The notes: generated from the letters alone by a model not told the origin. A DNA stretch of 64,000 nucleotides from Microbacterium testaceum (GCF_020781835.1 NZ_JAJGNJ010000003.1:310001-374000), one strand, 5' to 3'; counted from the first letter of the stretch, positions 18,713-27,729 are shown. Numbers and translations are program-made.

Positions 18713-18993
18713 AGACAGCCCCCCGAGTCCTCGGCAGCCTGTCGCTGCTGGCCGCCGTCGCGTCCCTCGGCGTACAGCTCGCAGTCGTCGCACGGATATG
18801 GGCAGCTTTTGTGGAGACGATCTCGCTGCCGAGCACTCTCGCGCTGAGTACGGCGGGTGCGGTGCTGGGCCTCGCCCTCGCCGTAGTCGCCGTGGTTCTG
18901 CGTCGGGGATCATTTGGGGTGCTCGCCCCCATCGCGGCGCTAACCAATCTCGGCCTGCTCGCCGCGTACGCCTATCTGTTCGTCGTGCTCTGA
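18709..18993 (+). CDS. Small three-helix membrane protein, unknown function
   Basis: 94 residues, almost all hydrophobic, with segments at about 8-30, 41-63 and 70-92 and a short basic link (LRRGS). I recognise no family. The GTG start overlaps the GtrA stop. In addition, a TAGGCT hexamer ends six bases before it, so a leaderless transcript from its own promoter is possible. Its position after GtrA suggests an accessory membrane role. Confidence 0.6.
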   Translation: MKTAPRVLGSLSLLAAVASLGVQLAVVARIWAAFVETISLPSTLALSTAGAVLGLALAVVAVVLRRGSFGVLAPIAALTNLGLLAAYAYLFVVL

Positions 18994-19015
18994 GGCGTCG
19001 CTGCTTTAGTGCGAG

Positions 19016-19031
19016 ACCGGTGCCGCCCGGT
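19016..19031. terminator. Possible weak bidirectional hairpin between convergent genes
   Basis: ACCGG (19016-19020) and CCGGT (19027-19031) flank a six-base loop in the 46-base convergent gap between the small membrane protein and the second DUF4012 gene. On the plus strand TTCTT follows. The stem is short. Confidence 0.3.
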
Positions 19032-19039
19032 TCTTGACC

Positions 19040-20806
19040 CTATTTGCACGGAGCTTCCACAACGGTGCTCGAAACGGGATTGACCATCGGTGTGTGGACC
19101 AATGCGACGTCGTCGCCGTCCGCCCGCGTCCCCTCGAACTTCACAGCGAGCGTGTGCACCGTCTGAGGGGGGTTGACGATCCACAACCGCCCGACGGGAC
19201 GGTCGAGGTGCTCCCCCGTCGTGATGGCCACGTCCGCGCCGTCGACCACAGCATTCACGAAGTGTGAGCCGATGGGGCCATAGATCTGCAGATCGGTTCC
19301 GATGGTGCCCTTTGGGTAGTGCGCGCCCGCGTTGACGTATTCGACGAGGCTGTTGGAAGTAGCCTCGTCGAGGCCGTTGGCGAACGTCACGACGGCTGTG
19401 TAGGTCGGGACAGCCGAGCAACGGTCGACGACAAGCTCCGTCGACATGTTCGTGTAAAAGCTGAGCTTCGCTTCGGTGAGGTCGTTCACGAAGACGCCAA
19501 CGGTGGCATCCGTGCCCTCCGACGTCGACGGAAGGGGCCCGAGAAGACGCGATCCGGCGAATGTGGCCCGTGCCGCATCATCGAACGGGTAGAAGTAGAT
19601 GCGGTTCTCATCGATGGATCTGACGACGGCGGAGGCGAAGGGGATCGGCGAGAAGTCCCCCGAGGAGATTGCGTCGAAGACTTCCACGGCCGCAGACGCG
19701 AAGAAGATGTCCTGGTCCTTGTTGTCGGGATAACGTGCGTAGACGTCGCTGAGCAGGATGCGAACCGCGTCCGTCGCGGTAAGTTCATCGCCCGTCGCGA
19801 GGGTGATGGGACCGGTCGCTTCGAGGATGTAGGACAGTACGACGGGATCGATCGCCAGCACCCCGTCTACGGGCGTACCGAAACGCTCGGTCCAGTAGGC
19901 CTTCGCCAGTTCCGCAGAAAGACCGAAATCAGGCGTTGATGTCACGTCCTGCGACCAACGCCCGATCTTGTCGTCGTAGAGCTTGACGACTTCCGGGTCG
20001 AGCGGCACAATCGGCGTCTCCCGCTCGTTGGCGAAATCACGGCTGGATGCCTGCTGGACTATATCCAATCTGCCGTTCTCGACCCTGAGGAGGACGACGG
20101 ATGCGGGGATACCTCCCAACCCCCGAGCCTCCGCATTGTTCTGCACGAGAAGCAGATAATTCTTGGGCCCGTCCTGCCCCATCAAGGATGGGAGCTGCGG
20201 CAGGACGGCGTCGGCTCGCGAGAGCGCCGGCTGCAGCGCGGCGACTGCTGCGGTGAGCTGCGACAGCGGCTCGCGGAGCAGTCCGGGAACCTGCCGAAGA
20301 TTCACACCCTCCAGGGCACCCGACGCGCGCTCGGCCGCATCAGAAGCTGCCGCGATCGGGGCAGAGAGCTCTGTGAGCCCGGCGATGTTGAAAGTCCCAC
20401 CCCGGGGCCTCAGCAGGGCGGGATCGATGTCGACCAACTCGGGCAGCACGCCTTTCGCGAGCTCATCGACGGCGACGGTTGATTCGCGCACGGCGTGAAG
20501 CGACGGCCCGATGAACGGTGCCTGCTCGGCGATCCACCACAGCCAGGTGTCGGCTGCGCCGCGGGCTGCTCCGGCGTGCATCTGCAACTCAGCGATCGAG
20601 TCGTCAAGCGCCCCGCGGTCGTCGGAGGCGAACTGTTCCTGCATCTCCGACACAACGGGAACCGCGGCACGGAGTTCTTTCTGTGCGACAAATGCGCCGA
20701 CACCGACGGCGGCGACGATGGCGACGAGCGCTGCACAAAGAGCGCCGAGCGCGAGCCATGCGATGACCGCCGGACGGACGCGGCGGCGAGAGGATGCACG
20801 TGACAT
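19040..20806 (-). CDS. DUF4012 membrane-anchored extracytoplasmic protein (copy 2)
   Basis: A 588-residue protein beginning with a basic tail and one membrane helix at about 14-40, then a long outside region. The DUF4012 core matches copy 1 at 9805-11685: YLLLVQNNAEARGLGG, DVTSTPDFGLSAEL and DGVLAIDPVVLSYILEATGP. The N-terminal outside part (about 45-200) is helical and diverges from copy 1. The gene starts with ATG at 20806 and stands alone, without the repeat-motif partner that precedes copy 1. Two diverged copies in one locus may serve two different polymers or two steps of one assembly, but the function is unknown. Downstream it converges with the small membrane protein. Confidence 0.84.
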   Translation of the reverse strand: MSRASSRRRVRPAVIAWLALGALCAALVAIVAAVGVGAFVAQKELRAAVPVVSEMQEQFASDDRGALDDSIAELQMHAGAARGAADTWLWWIAEQAPFIGPSLHAVRESTVAVDELAKGVLPELVDIDPALLRPRGGTFNIAGLTELSAPIAAASDAAERASGALEGVNLRQVPGLLREPLSQLTAAVAALQPALSRADAVLPQLPSLMGQDGPKNYLLLVQNNAEARGLGGIPASVVLLRVENGRLDIVQQASSRDFANERETPIVPLDPEVVKLYDDKIGRWSQDVTSTPDFGLSAELAKAYWTERFGTPVDGVLAIDPVVLSYILEATGPITLATGDELTATDAVRILLSDVYARYPDNKDQDIFFASAAVEVFDAISSGDFSPIPFASAVVRSIDENRIYFYPFDDAARATFAGSRLLGPLPSTSEGTDATVGVFVNDLTEAKLSFYTNMSTELVVDRCSAVPTYTAVVTFANGLDEATSNSLVEYVNAGAHYPKGTIGTDLQIYGPIGSHFVNAVVDGADVAITTGEHLDRPVGRLWIVNPPQTVHTLAVKFEGTRADGDDVALVHTPMVNPVSSTVVEAPCK

Positions 20807-21196
20807 TTCAATCCGATCACGCCGCGAGTCGGTGGTCCGGCGTCGGGCGCGACGGGCACCTGCCGCGCGGTCGGTATGCTACCTGAGTCCGGTGGGAGCC
20901 TTCAGAAGAGCGATCTCGACGCGCTGCTGGAAGAGGGGCTTTCGTCGGCCGACAGAGTATGGGGAAACGCGTGGAGCAGAAGTCGCGGGTCGCCCTGCCA
21001 GCCCCAGCGATGATCATCGACGACGCTCCCTGGAATATCTCAGATTCCGCGCCGAACCCTCGTAATACTGCAGTGATGGATTCCGTCTCGAGCATGGGAA
21101 GACGCTCGCCGTCGCCTTCGGGCGCGCCCCGACGTCCGACCCGCTCGCCGTGGCGTTTCTGCCGTCGCGCGAACAGAAGGGATTCGGTGAGCTGAA
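20807..21196. other. Intergenic gap of 390 bases, promoters and possible gene remnant
   Basis: No intact gene is convincing here. A TATGCT hexamer near 20874 could be a plus-strand -10 box. Two stretches look like coding sequence in codon choice but are in different frames and interrupted by stops. One starts at an ATG near 20875 (reads ESGGSLQKSDLDALLEEG, stops after about 43 codons). The other runs from about 21080 to 21200 (reads LEHGKTLAVAFGRAPTSDP, then LPSREQKGFGELKW), with a TAA just before it, and continues into the acyltransferase start region. This could be a decayed gene, or chance in GC-rich DNA. Confidence 0.35.
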
Positions 21197-21898
21197 GTGG
21201 GTATCGCCCAGAAGATCATCGACGAGCAGCGCCAGCGCGTCCTCGAAGCAGGAAGCGCCCGCTGGCGGATCGTCAGCGCGCAACTGGCGGCGAAGGTCGG
21301 TCCCATGGCCGTTCGCGGCGCTCTGCTGGCTCCCCGGCTCGGTTCCCGGCGAGGATTGCCGCTCATCGGCCGAGGCGTGCGCGTGCGAAACCCTCACCTC
21401 GTGCATGTGGGGACGGATGTCGTCGTCGAGGATTTCGCGGAGATCCAGGGCCTGAGCCGTGAAGGCATCCGGCTCGGCGACCGGGTGTCCATCGGGTCCG
21501 GCGCCCTCATTCGACCCAGCAGCTATTACTCGCGCGCTGTCGGGGTGGGTCTTGTCATGGGCGACGACAGCAGCCTGTCACCGGGCTGCTACATCGGATG
21601 TTCCGGGGGCGTGACGATCGGCGAGAAAACGATGCTCGGGCCCGGCGTACGAGTATTCGCGGAGGACCACGTCATGGACGACCCCACCGTCGATGTGAAG
21701 TCACAAGGCGTGGCCTGGGCGCCCATCACGATCGGCTCCGGCTGCTGGATCGCCAGCGGCGTCACCATCACCTCCGGTGTCACGATCGGTGACGGCGCCG
21801 TGATCGCGGCCGGCGCCGTCGTCACTCGTGATGTCCCCGCCGGCGCCGTGTTCGGAGGCATCCCGGCGCGCGAGATCAAGAATCGGAACATGTCGTGA
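21197..21898 (+). CDS. Hexapeptide-repeat O-acyltransferase (left-handed beta-helix)
   Basis: A 233-residue protein. From about residue 70 it is built of hexapeptide repeats (for example VHVGTDVVVED, IRLGDRVSIGSG, VTIGEKTMLGPG, ITIGSGCWIASGVTI, VTIGDGAVIAAGAVV), ending in FGGIPAREI, the classic end of the acetyltransferase helix. AEDHVMDD supplies the catalytic-type His. This family usually acetylates sugars using acetyl-CoA. It probably adds an O-acetyl group to a repeat unit. The start is the GTG at 21197. The ribosome binding site is not strong, and an AAGGGA stands about 15 bases upstream. It is the first gene of a four-gene plus-strand operon with overlapping junctions (acyltransferase, GT4, polymerase, flippase). 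Confidence 0.88.
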   Translation: MGIAQKIIDEQRQRVLEAGSARWRIVSAQLAAKVGPMAVRGALLAPRLGSRRGLPLIGRGVRVRNPHLVHVGTDVVVEDFAEIQGLSREGIRLGDRVSIGSGALIRPSSYYSRAVGVGLVMGDDSSLSPGCYIGCSGGVTIGEKTMLGPGVRVFAEDHVMDDPTVDVKSQGVAWAPITIGSGCWIASGVTITSGVTIGDGAVIAAGAVVTRDVPAGAVFGGIPAREIKNRNMS

Positions 21899-22989
21899 GT
21901 CGGCGACGCGCCATCGTCATCCATCCCTCGGACGAGATGTACGGGGCGGACCGAGTGCTCCTCGAGGTGCTGCGCACCGTCCCGGACGATCTCGATCTCG
22001 AGGTGTGGCTGCCGACGGACATCGACTATCCAGAGCGGGCGCTGTCGCAAGCCCTCACCAGACGCGGCATCACCGTCCGACACCTCGCCCTCCCGATCAT
22101 GCGGCGCGCCTACCTGCGCCCGTCGAGCCTCTTCGGGCTCGCCGTCCGCGCGCTGTCGACCGGCGTGCGTCTCATCGCCGCGCGGCCCGCACTGGTCTAC
22201 GTGAGCACCGCCGCCGCGGCATTGACCGCACCGCCCGCTCGACTTTCCGGCGCTCGCGTCGTGCTCCATCTACACGAGCACATCGGTAGCCGTTCCCGCT
22301 CCGTCATCCCCTTCCTGCGCTACGCGCACCACATCATCGCCGTCAGCTCTGCAGTGGCGCGAGCCCTCCCGTTGCATCTCCGCGGCCGTACGACCGTGGT
22401 GCACAACGGCTTCGACACGGATGCGCCGAAAGAGCTGCCTCCCTTCGGGGACGGGATCCGCGTGATCATCGCAAGTCGCTGGAACGCCTGGAAGGGGCAT
22501 CGGGTCTTCCTGGAGGCGTGGAACCGTATGACGCGGACCGACCTCACACTGGAAGTCCTGGGCGACGCCCCGCCCATCGGCGAAGCCATCGATGTTCGGG
22601 CACTCGTCGCAGAGTCGCCCCGAGGCCCGCAGATCACGGTCATCGGACGCACCACCGATGTCCGCGCCCATCTGGATGCCGCGCACGTCGTGGTCGTGCC
22701 CAGTGTGCTGCCCGACCCGCTTCCCACCATCGCGATCGAAGCTCTCGGCGCCGGGCGCGCCCTCCTCGTGAGCGACGCCGGTGGCCTGCGGGAGATCGTG
22801 GGCGACAGTCCCCTGCTCGTCACCCCGGGAAGCGTCGAGGACTGGACTGCAGCGCTCGACGCGCTCGACGAGGCCACCATCCGCGAGGCCGCCGCGTCCG
22901 CCCGTGAACGCTTCGAACGCCTTTTCGCACGGGACACGTTCGATCGACGCATCCGCGCCGAGCTCTGGGACCTCGTCACCGGATCATGA
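21895..22989 (+). CDS. GT4-family glycosyltransferase
   Basis: A 364-residue GT-B enzyme starting at a GTG overlapping the acyltransferase stop. The N-terminal domain opens with an acceptor-side loop, HPSDEMYGADRVLLEVL. The C-terminal domain has IIASRWNAWKGHRVFLEAW, then VVPSVLPDPLPTIAIEALGAGRALLVSDAGG. This is the retaining-GT4 E-x7-E region with IAIEALGAG. It should transfer one sugar to a lipid-linked acceptor in the cytoplasm. Donor and acceptor are unknown. Confidence 0.88.
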   Translation: MSRRRAIVIHPSDEMYGADRVLLEVLRTVPDDLDLEVWLPTDIDYPERALSQALTRRGITVRHLALPIMRRAYLRPSSLFGLAVRALSTGVRLIAARPALVYVSTAAAALTAPPARLSGARVVLHLHEHIGSRSRSVIPFLRYAHHIIAVSSAVARALPLHLRGRTTVVHNGFDTDAPKELPPFGDGIRVIIASRWNAWKGHRVFLEAWNRMTRTDLTLEVLGDAPPIGEAIDVRALVAESPRGPQITVIGRTTDVRAHLDAAHVVVVPSVLPDPLPTIAIEALGAGRALLVSDAGGLREIVGDSPLLVTPGSVEDWTAALDALDEATIREAAASARERFERLFARDTFDRRIRAELWDLVTGS

Positions 22990-24332
22990 CGTTCTCGACC
23001 GCCACGGCCTACGCCCGCCCGACCCTCACGGGCCGGACGCGTCTGATCACGCTCGGTCTCGTCGCGGCGGTGGTCATCGGGTCGTTCCTGGGGCGTTACG
23101 ACGCCGACGTGATCGGCTTCCGCGTGCGGGTCGAACAGGTGGTCCCGCTCGCCCTCGCGCTCTGGATGCTGGCGCACCCTGCTCTTCGCGGTCCCTTCGT
23201 CCGCGCGCTGCGGCATCCCGTTCCCCTCGTCTACGGGGTCTTCGTCGCCTGGAACGTCGTGACGACGGCGGTCTTCTCGCCGAGTCTGACGTGGAGTGCG
23301 TCGATCCTCATCTGGCTGGCGATCGACCTGCTGCTGCTCGTCTCGCTCATGGCGATCGCCGAGGGCGCCGACCTGGCAGCACGTCTGGGCCGACTCTCTG
23401 TCGCCCCCTGGGCTCTCGTCGGATTCGCCGCGTACGCGGTCGCCAACCTCTCGCGAGGGCAGGTGGCGCTGGGAACCGACTTCGACTACCTCTACGAGGT
23501 CTACGTCGCGCGGGTGACGGCGATCGAGGCCAACATCTACGCCTCGATCCTCATCTTCTGGGCCCTTCTCGCCGTCACCCGTCGCGGCATCGGCCGCTGG
23601 GAGACGGCGGCGATCGCGGTGAGCGTCCCCCTCGGCCTCGTCGCCTCGCAGACCCGCACAGCGGTGTTCAGCCTCGTTCTGGGCCTCGGCGTCTTCGCCC
23701 TCTACACGGTGTTCTCGCGCCGCTCGCCGTGGCGGGAGCGACTGGCGCGCATCGTGCCGGCGGCAGCGCTCGTGGCGGCCCTCGTGGTCGTCTACGGCGT
23801 CATCGCCGCTCTCGGCGGCACCGAGCCCGCCGACCGGACCCTCGCACCGAGCGCGAGCGACAGCGCTTCGCCCGCGCCGACGCGTGAACCCGATCCGACC
23901 AACCCCGAGCAGCAGAACAAGATCGGCGACGTCGACTTCCAAGGCGGCACGATCGCGTTCCGCTGGGAGGTCGCAGGACTCGCCGCGCAGGAGATGACGG
24001 GCGTCAACCTCTGGTTCGGCAATGGAACCAACACGTTCGGCCTGCGCCACGAGCAGCCGGGGACGCCCGGAGTCAGCGGGCACATCATCATGCTGCCGGT
24101 CCAGGTGCTGTACGACGGCGGAATCGTGGGCCTGGGCCTTCTCGTCGCGCTCTTCGTGACCGTGTTCGTCTGCGTGCCGCGAGAGCGCAGACCCGTCGCC
24201 GCGGGCCTGCTCGTGTCCTACCTGGTGTCGGCCACGCTCACGAGCATGTTCTGGTTCGCGATCACCTGGATCCTCATCGCCGTGATCCTGCGTCCGGTCA
24301 CCGAGGACGAACGTGACCTCCCCCGGATCTGA
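22986..24332 (+). CDS. O-antigen ligase/polymerase-like membrane protein (second Wzy-type gene)
   Basis: A 448-residue protein with about ten membrane segments. A large outside loop at about 260-370 is rich in Pro, Thr and Asp and ends in NLWFGNGTNTFGLRHEQPG, the Wzy_C-like region. The start is an ATG overlapping the GT4 stop (ATGA). With the flippase gene that overlaps it by 20 bases, this forms a complete second Wzx/Wzy pair. It could polymerise the repeat unit made by the preceding GT4 and acyltransferase, or ligate chains to a carrier. Sequence alone does not separate these. Confidence 0.85.
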   Translation: MTFSTATAYARPTLTGRTRLITLGLVAAVVIGSFLGRYDADVIGFRVRVEQVVPLALALWMLAHPALRGPFVRALRHPVPLVYGVFVAWNVVTTAVFSPSLTWSASILIWLAIDLLLLVSLMAIAEGADLAARLGRLSVAPWALVGFAAYAVANLSRGQVALGTDFDYLYEVYVARVTAIEANIYASILIFWALLAVTRRGIGRWETAAIAVSVPLGLVASQTRTAVFSLVLGLGVFALYTVFSRRSPWRERLARIVPAAALVAALVVVYGVIAALGGTEPADRTLAPSASDSASPAPTREPDPTNPEQQNKIGDVDFQGGTIAFRWEVAGLAAQEMTGVNLWFGNGTNTFGLRHEQPGTPGVSGHIIMLPVQVLYDGGIVGLGLLVALFVTVFVCVPRERRPVAAGLLVSYLVSATLTSMFWFAITWILIAVILRPVTEDERDLPRI

Positions 24333-25542
24333 GGCCCCCGCACCGCACCGGGGTCGCAGCGTCGCGCTCCTGACAGCAGTGTCGGCGGTCTCGGCGATCT
24401 CGCCTCTCATCGCGCTCCCTCTCATCACCCGCGCGGCCGGTCCCACCGCCTTCGCGGAGATCGCGATCGGTCAGGCCCTGGGCACCCTCGCCGCCACCCT
24501 CATCACGTTCGGCTGGGCCGTGCGCGGACCCGTCGAGGCCGCACGGTCGGCCCACCCCGCCCGTGTCTTCCGGGCGAGCGTTCTGGTGCGCGGCACCAAC
24601 AGCCTCGTCGTCCTTCCGCTCGTCGCCCTTGTCGCCGCGTTCGCGAGCCACGCCGACGATCACGCCCTCGCGATCGTCTCGGCGCTCGCCTTCTCCCTCC
24701 AGGGCCTCTCCGTGAGCTGGTACGCGATCGGTGTCGGCCGCCCGTTGCTCGCGCTCGTCTTCGATGCCATCCCCCGCATCGTGCTCAACGTCGCCGGTGC
24801 TGCCGCGGCGCTGCTCGTCGGCATCCCGCTCCTGTACCCGGCGACACTGCTCGTCGGAACGATCGCGGCGTTCCTCGGTGCGACGTGGCTCATCGGTCTG
24901 CGCGAACGGTTCTCGGTGCGCGCGATCTTCGGGGACGCCGTCTCCGCGTACCGGGAGGGGTGGCGGACCGCCCTGAGCGCCGGTCTGCTGACGTTCTCGG
25001 AGACGGCTCCCCTGTCCACTCTCGGCGTCGTCGGCTCGCCCGCGGCGATCGCCTTCGCACCGTTCGACCGCGTGCTGAAGTACGGCTATATCGGCGTCTA
25101 CATGATCACGTCGTCCTTCCAGGGCTGGGTGTCCTCGTCCGACGGAGAGATCGCGCTGCGACGGATGCGTCGGACCATCGGTCTCCACGCCCTCCTCGCC
25201 CTCGCCCTCGGCGCCGGTTTCGCGCTGGTGGTGCCGTGGGCGACCCCCGTCGTGCTCGGGGCGGGCTTCGAGGTCACGCCTTCGACGGCGCTCTTCGGGG
25301 GCATCGCCCTCGCCGCGATGACCATCGCGACCGCGCTCGGGCTGTGCGTGGTTCTCCCGTCTGGTCGCGACGGCGCCTATCTCACCGCCGTATGCCTGGG
25401 CGCGCTCCTCATCACACCGGCCGTGATCGCGGGGGCCGGTATCGCCGGCGTGACCGGTGCCGCGGCGGGCGTCGCGCTCGTCCAGCTCGCGACGCTGGCG
25501 GCCTTGGCGACAGCGTCCGCTCCGGTGTTGCGCGGTCGGTGA
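24313..25542 (+). CDS. Polysaccharide flippase-like protein (second Wzx-type gene)
   Basis: A 409-residue membrane protein with about 11-12 hydrophobic segments. It resembles the oligosaccharide flippase/PST group: SAVSAISPLIALPLITRAAGPTAFAEIAIGQAL at the N-terminus, and FAPFDRVLKYGYIG in the middle, a variant of the family's central-helix motif. The GTG at 24313 overlaps the previous gene by 20 bases, so the reading frames are interlocked. It is shorter than the first flippase (481 residues) and does not closely resemble it. It is probably the exporter for the unit polymerised by the coupled Wzy-like protein. Confidence 0.82.
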   Translation: MTSPGSEAPAPHRGRSVALLTAVSAVSAISPLIALPLITRAAGPTAFAEIAIGQALGTLAATLITFGWAVRGPVEAARSAHPARVFRASVLVRGTNSLVVLPLVALVAAFASHADDHALAIVSALAFSLQGLSVSWYAIGVGRPLLALVFDAIPRIVLNVAGAAAALLVGIPLLYPATLLVGTIAAFLGATWLIGLRERFSVRAIFGDAVSAYREGWRTALSAGLLTFSETAPLSTLGVVGSPAAIAFAPFDRVLKYGYIGVYMITSSFQGWVSSSDGEIALRRMRRTIGLHALLALALGAGFALVVPWATPVVLGAGFEVTPSTALFGGIALAAMTIATALGLCVVLPSGRDGAYLTAVCLGALLITPAVIAGAGIAGVTGAAAGVALVQLATLAALATASAPVLRGR

Positions 25543-25572
25543 GCGACGCGTCGACGCCGTGAGGGGTCGCGC

Positions 25573-26436
25573 TCAGGCGAGGATGTACCCCGCCACCGAC
25601 ATGGCGACCCACACTCCGGTGAAGACGATGCCCATGAGAAGCGGACCCCAGAAGCGCCCCGACAGTCCCACGAACACGGATGCCGCGATGCCGAGGCCGA
25701 CGAGCAACGCCATCGGCATCCCCGAAACGGTCCCGGCGAACACGACGGGGATGATGGCGAATGCGGCGGCCGAGACGACCCCGGCCACGATCCGCGCCAC
25801 CGTCGACGACAGACGCTTCGCGACGTACCTCAGCGCGGCCGGGTACACGAAGCCGATCGCGAAGAACGTCAGCATGAACGTGACGGCGAACGGCGTCGCG
25901 ACGCCGAGCACCAGCCAGCGCGGTGACAGTGCGGCCAGCGCCGGGAAGCCCAGCGACCCGGCCCACACCCCCGTCACGAAGGGCAGGAGCGCACCGAGCA
26001 CGAGAGCCCACAGCACATCGAGGCCCCGCAGCGCGAAGAATCCCGCGGGGCGGGTTCGCGCCATCAGCGCGATTCCGGTGCCCCCGAGGACGATGGATGC
26101 CAGGAGCCCCCCGAGGCTGCGACCGGCGGCGCCGTCGAATCCGACGGTGACGAGAAGCCCGACGATGGTGGCCACCACCAACGCGGCTGCGGCCGCCACG
26201 AGAGGCTTCCACGTGCCGACGAACGACGACGGGCCTCCGTCACCGGAGCCTTTTGCGGAGCGGTCGAGGGGCTCGGGGCGATCGTGCACGGCCGTAGAGC
26301 CATCAGACGCCGCGGGGCGCTCGTCGGCGACATGAGACGCGTCGAGACCGAGCAGCTGCTCGGTCGTGGGGCCGTCGACCGCAGCCCGCTGCTCCCGGCG
26401 GGAGCGCCGGCTCGACTCGAAGGGGGCGTCACTCAC
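25573..26436 (-). CDS. Hypothetical multi-pass membrane protein with charged N-terminal tail
   Basis: A 287-residue protein I cannot place in a family. A hydrophilic 1-72 tail rich in Arg, Asp, Glu and Ser precedes six or seven membrane segments (about 76-98, 105-125, 135-160, 170-200, 213-240, 245-285). The GTG at 26436 starts it. It is transcribed alone, convergent with the flippase and divergent from the HprK-like gene. Because orientation and spacing do not tie it to the polysaccharide operons, a housekeeping membrane role is equally possible. Confidence 0.7.
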   Translation of the reverse strand: MSDAPFESSRRSRREQRAAVDGPTTEQLLGLDASHVADERPAASDGSTAVHDRPEPLDRSAKGSGDGGPSSFVGTWKPLVAAAAALVVATIVGLLVTVGFDGAAGRSLGGLLASIVLGGTGIALMARTRPAGFFALRGLDVLWALVLGALLPFVTGVWAGSLGFPALAALSPRWLVLGVATPFAVTFMLTFFAIGFVYPAALRYVAKRLSSTVARIVAGVVSAAAFAIIPVVFAGTVSGMPMALLVGLGIAASVFVGLSGRFWGPLLMGIVFTGVWVAMSVAGYILA

Positions 26437-26643
26437 CCGATCAGCTTACGGGTTTCGTCTTCGACGCCCGTGTCGAACGGCGGCGAGACGTGCGTCGGTG
26501 GGCCCGCGCCCGGCTTCACCCGTGCGGCGCAGGGGAGGCCGGGCGGAATCGGCGGGGATCGGCCCGACTACGGTGGGCGCGCTGCCGGCCGGGCGTCTCC
26601 GCCCGAGCGGCCATCCATCTGCCGTGTCCTGCGAAAGGGAAGC

Positions 26644-27729
26644 ATGGGACCCGTCGACGAACGACAGCGAACCACCCCCGTCGCGGAGGTCGATGCGCTC
26701 GGCATCCGGGTCGCCATCCATGCCGGCTCCGCCTACCCGGCAGCCGTCGTCGCGGAGGTCGCGGACGCGTGGCGGGACTGCCGCACCGCACGCATCGCCC
26801 CCGTTCTGCGGCGCCGAACGGAGCTTCCGGCGACGGATCACCTCGACGCGGCCCGCCTCCTCTCCGACCTCTCCACGCGCGTGACGCTCGAGGCGCTGAG
26901 CGCCCTGCGCGGGACGCGTCTGCTGCTGCACGCAGCCGGCGTGGCGGCACCCGATGGGCGCGTGCTCGCCCTGGTCGGGCCGTCGGGCCGAGGGAAGACG
27001 ACAGCGGTCCGCCACCTGGGTGAGCACTTCGGCTACGTGAGCGACGAGAGCGTGGCCGTCGATCCCGATCTCTCGGTGTCGCCGTATCGCAAACCGCTCT
27101 CGCTGATCGTCGAAGGCCGTCCCTTCAAGCAGCAGGTCGCACCGAGCGGTCTCGGCCTCCTGCCCCTGCCCGACACCGATCTGACGCTGGCCGGGATCAC
27201 CTTGCTCGAGCGGACGCCGCACACCGACGAACCCGTGGTGCTCCCCCTCGATCTCATCGACGCGATCTCCGAGATGACCCCGCAGATCAGCTACCTGGCG
27301 GAACTGCCCAGCCCCCTGCAGTTCATCGCCCGGATCGTCGACCGGATCGGCTCAGTCACACGAGTCGTGTACGCGGATGCCACCGACCTGCCGCAGCTCG
27401 TCGCGTCGATGTTCACGGCACCGACGCCGGCCGCGCAGACGTGGACGGTCGCCCCGCCCGGCGTGCGGACCGGGCCGTGGCGGTGCACCGAGGTCGACGA
27501 CGCGATCCTCGTCGACGGCCGCGCCTGCATCCTGCGGGAAGGCATCGTCTCGGTGCTGGATCGTCGGGGGTGTCTCGCGTGGACGATGTGTCTCCGGGGA
27601 GCCACGACGGAACAGATCACGGCCGCAGCCGTCGCCGCGTTCGGCGAACCGGGTCACGACTCCGCCCCGCTCCTCATCGAGCGAACGCTGCAGGACCTCC
27701 GCACACACGGACTCATCACGGGCGCATGA
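26644..27729 (+). CDS. HPr-kinase-like ATPase fused to a PqqD-like domain
   Basis: A 361-residue protein starting at the ATG at 26644, with GAAAGGGA just upstream. Residues about 90-255 are an HPr kinase-like P-loop module: LLLHAAGVA leads into Walker A GPSGRGKT (112-119), followed by FGYVSDESVAVD, where HPr kinases carry their acidic site. Residues about 283-358 look like PqqD (RiPP recognition element): ILREGIVSVLDRRGCLAW, then ATTEQITAA and a final helix LIERTLQDLRTHGLI. Related HprK-like kinases modify peptides in some lasso-peptide clusters, and PqqD-like domains bind leader peptides. Here no precursor peptide or cyclase is visible. The stop overlaps the start of a signal peptidase gene (ATGA), so the two are made together. 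The substrate is unknown. Confidence 0.78.
   Translation: MGPVDERQRTTPVAEVDALGIRVAIHAGSAYPAAVVAEVADAWRDCRTARIAPVLRRRTELPATDHLDAARLLSDLSTRVTLEALSALRGTRLLLHAAGVAAPDGRVLALVGPSGRGKTTAVRHLGEHFGYVSDESVAVDPDLSVSPYRKPLSLIVEGRPFKQQVAPSGLGLLPLPDTDLTLAGITLLERTPHTDEPVVLPLDLIDAISEMTPQISYLAELPSPLQFIARIVDRIGSVTRVVYADATDLPQLVASMFTAPTPAAQTWTVAPPGVRTGPWRCTEVDDAILVDGRACILREGIVSVLDRRGCLAWTMCLRGATTEQITAAAVAAFGEPGHDSAPLLIERTLQDLRTHGLITGA

Noticed and set aside
20959..21195. Small gene of 78 residues upstream of the acyltransferase
   Set aside because: No ribosome binding site, no homology I can recognise, and competing frames are equally open. Kept only as a note on a possible remnant.
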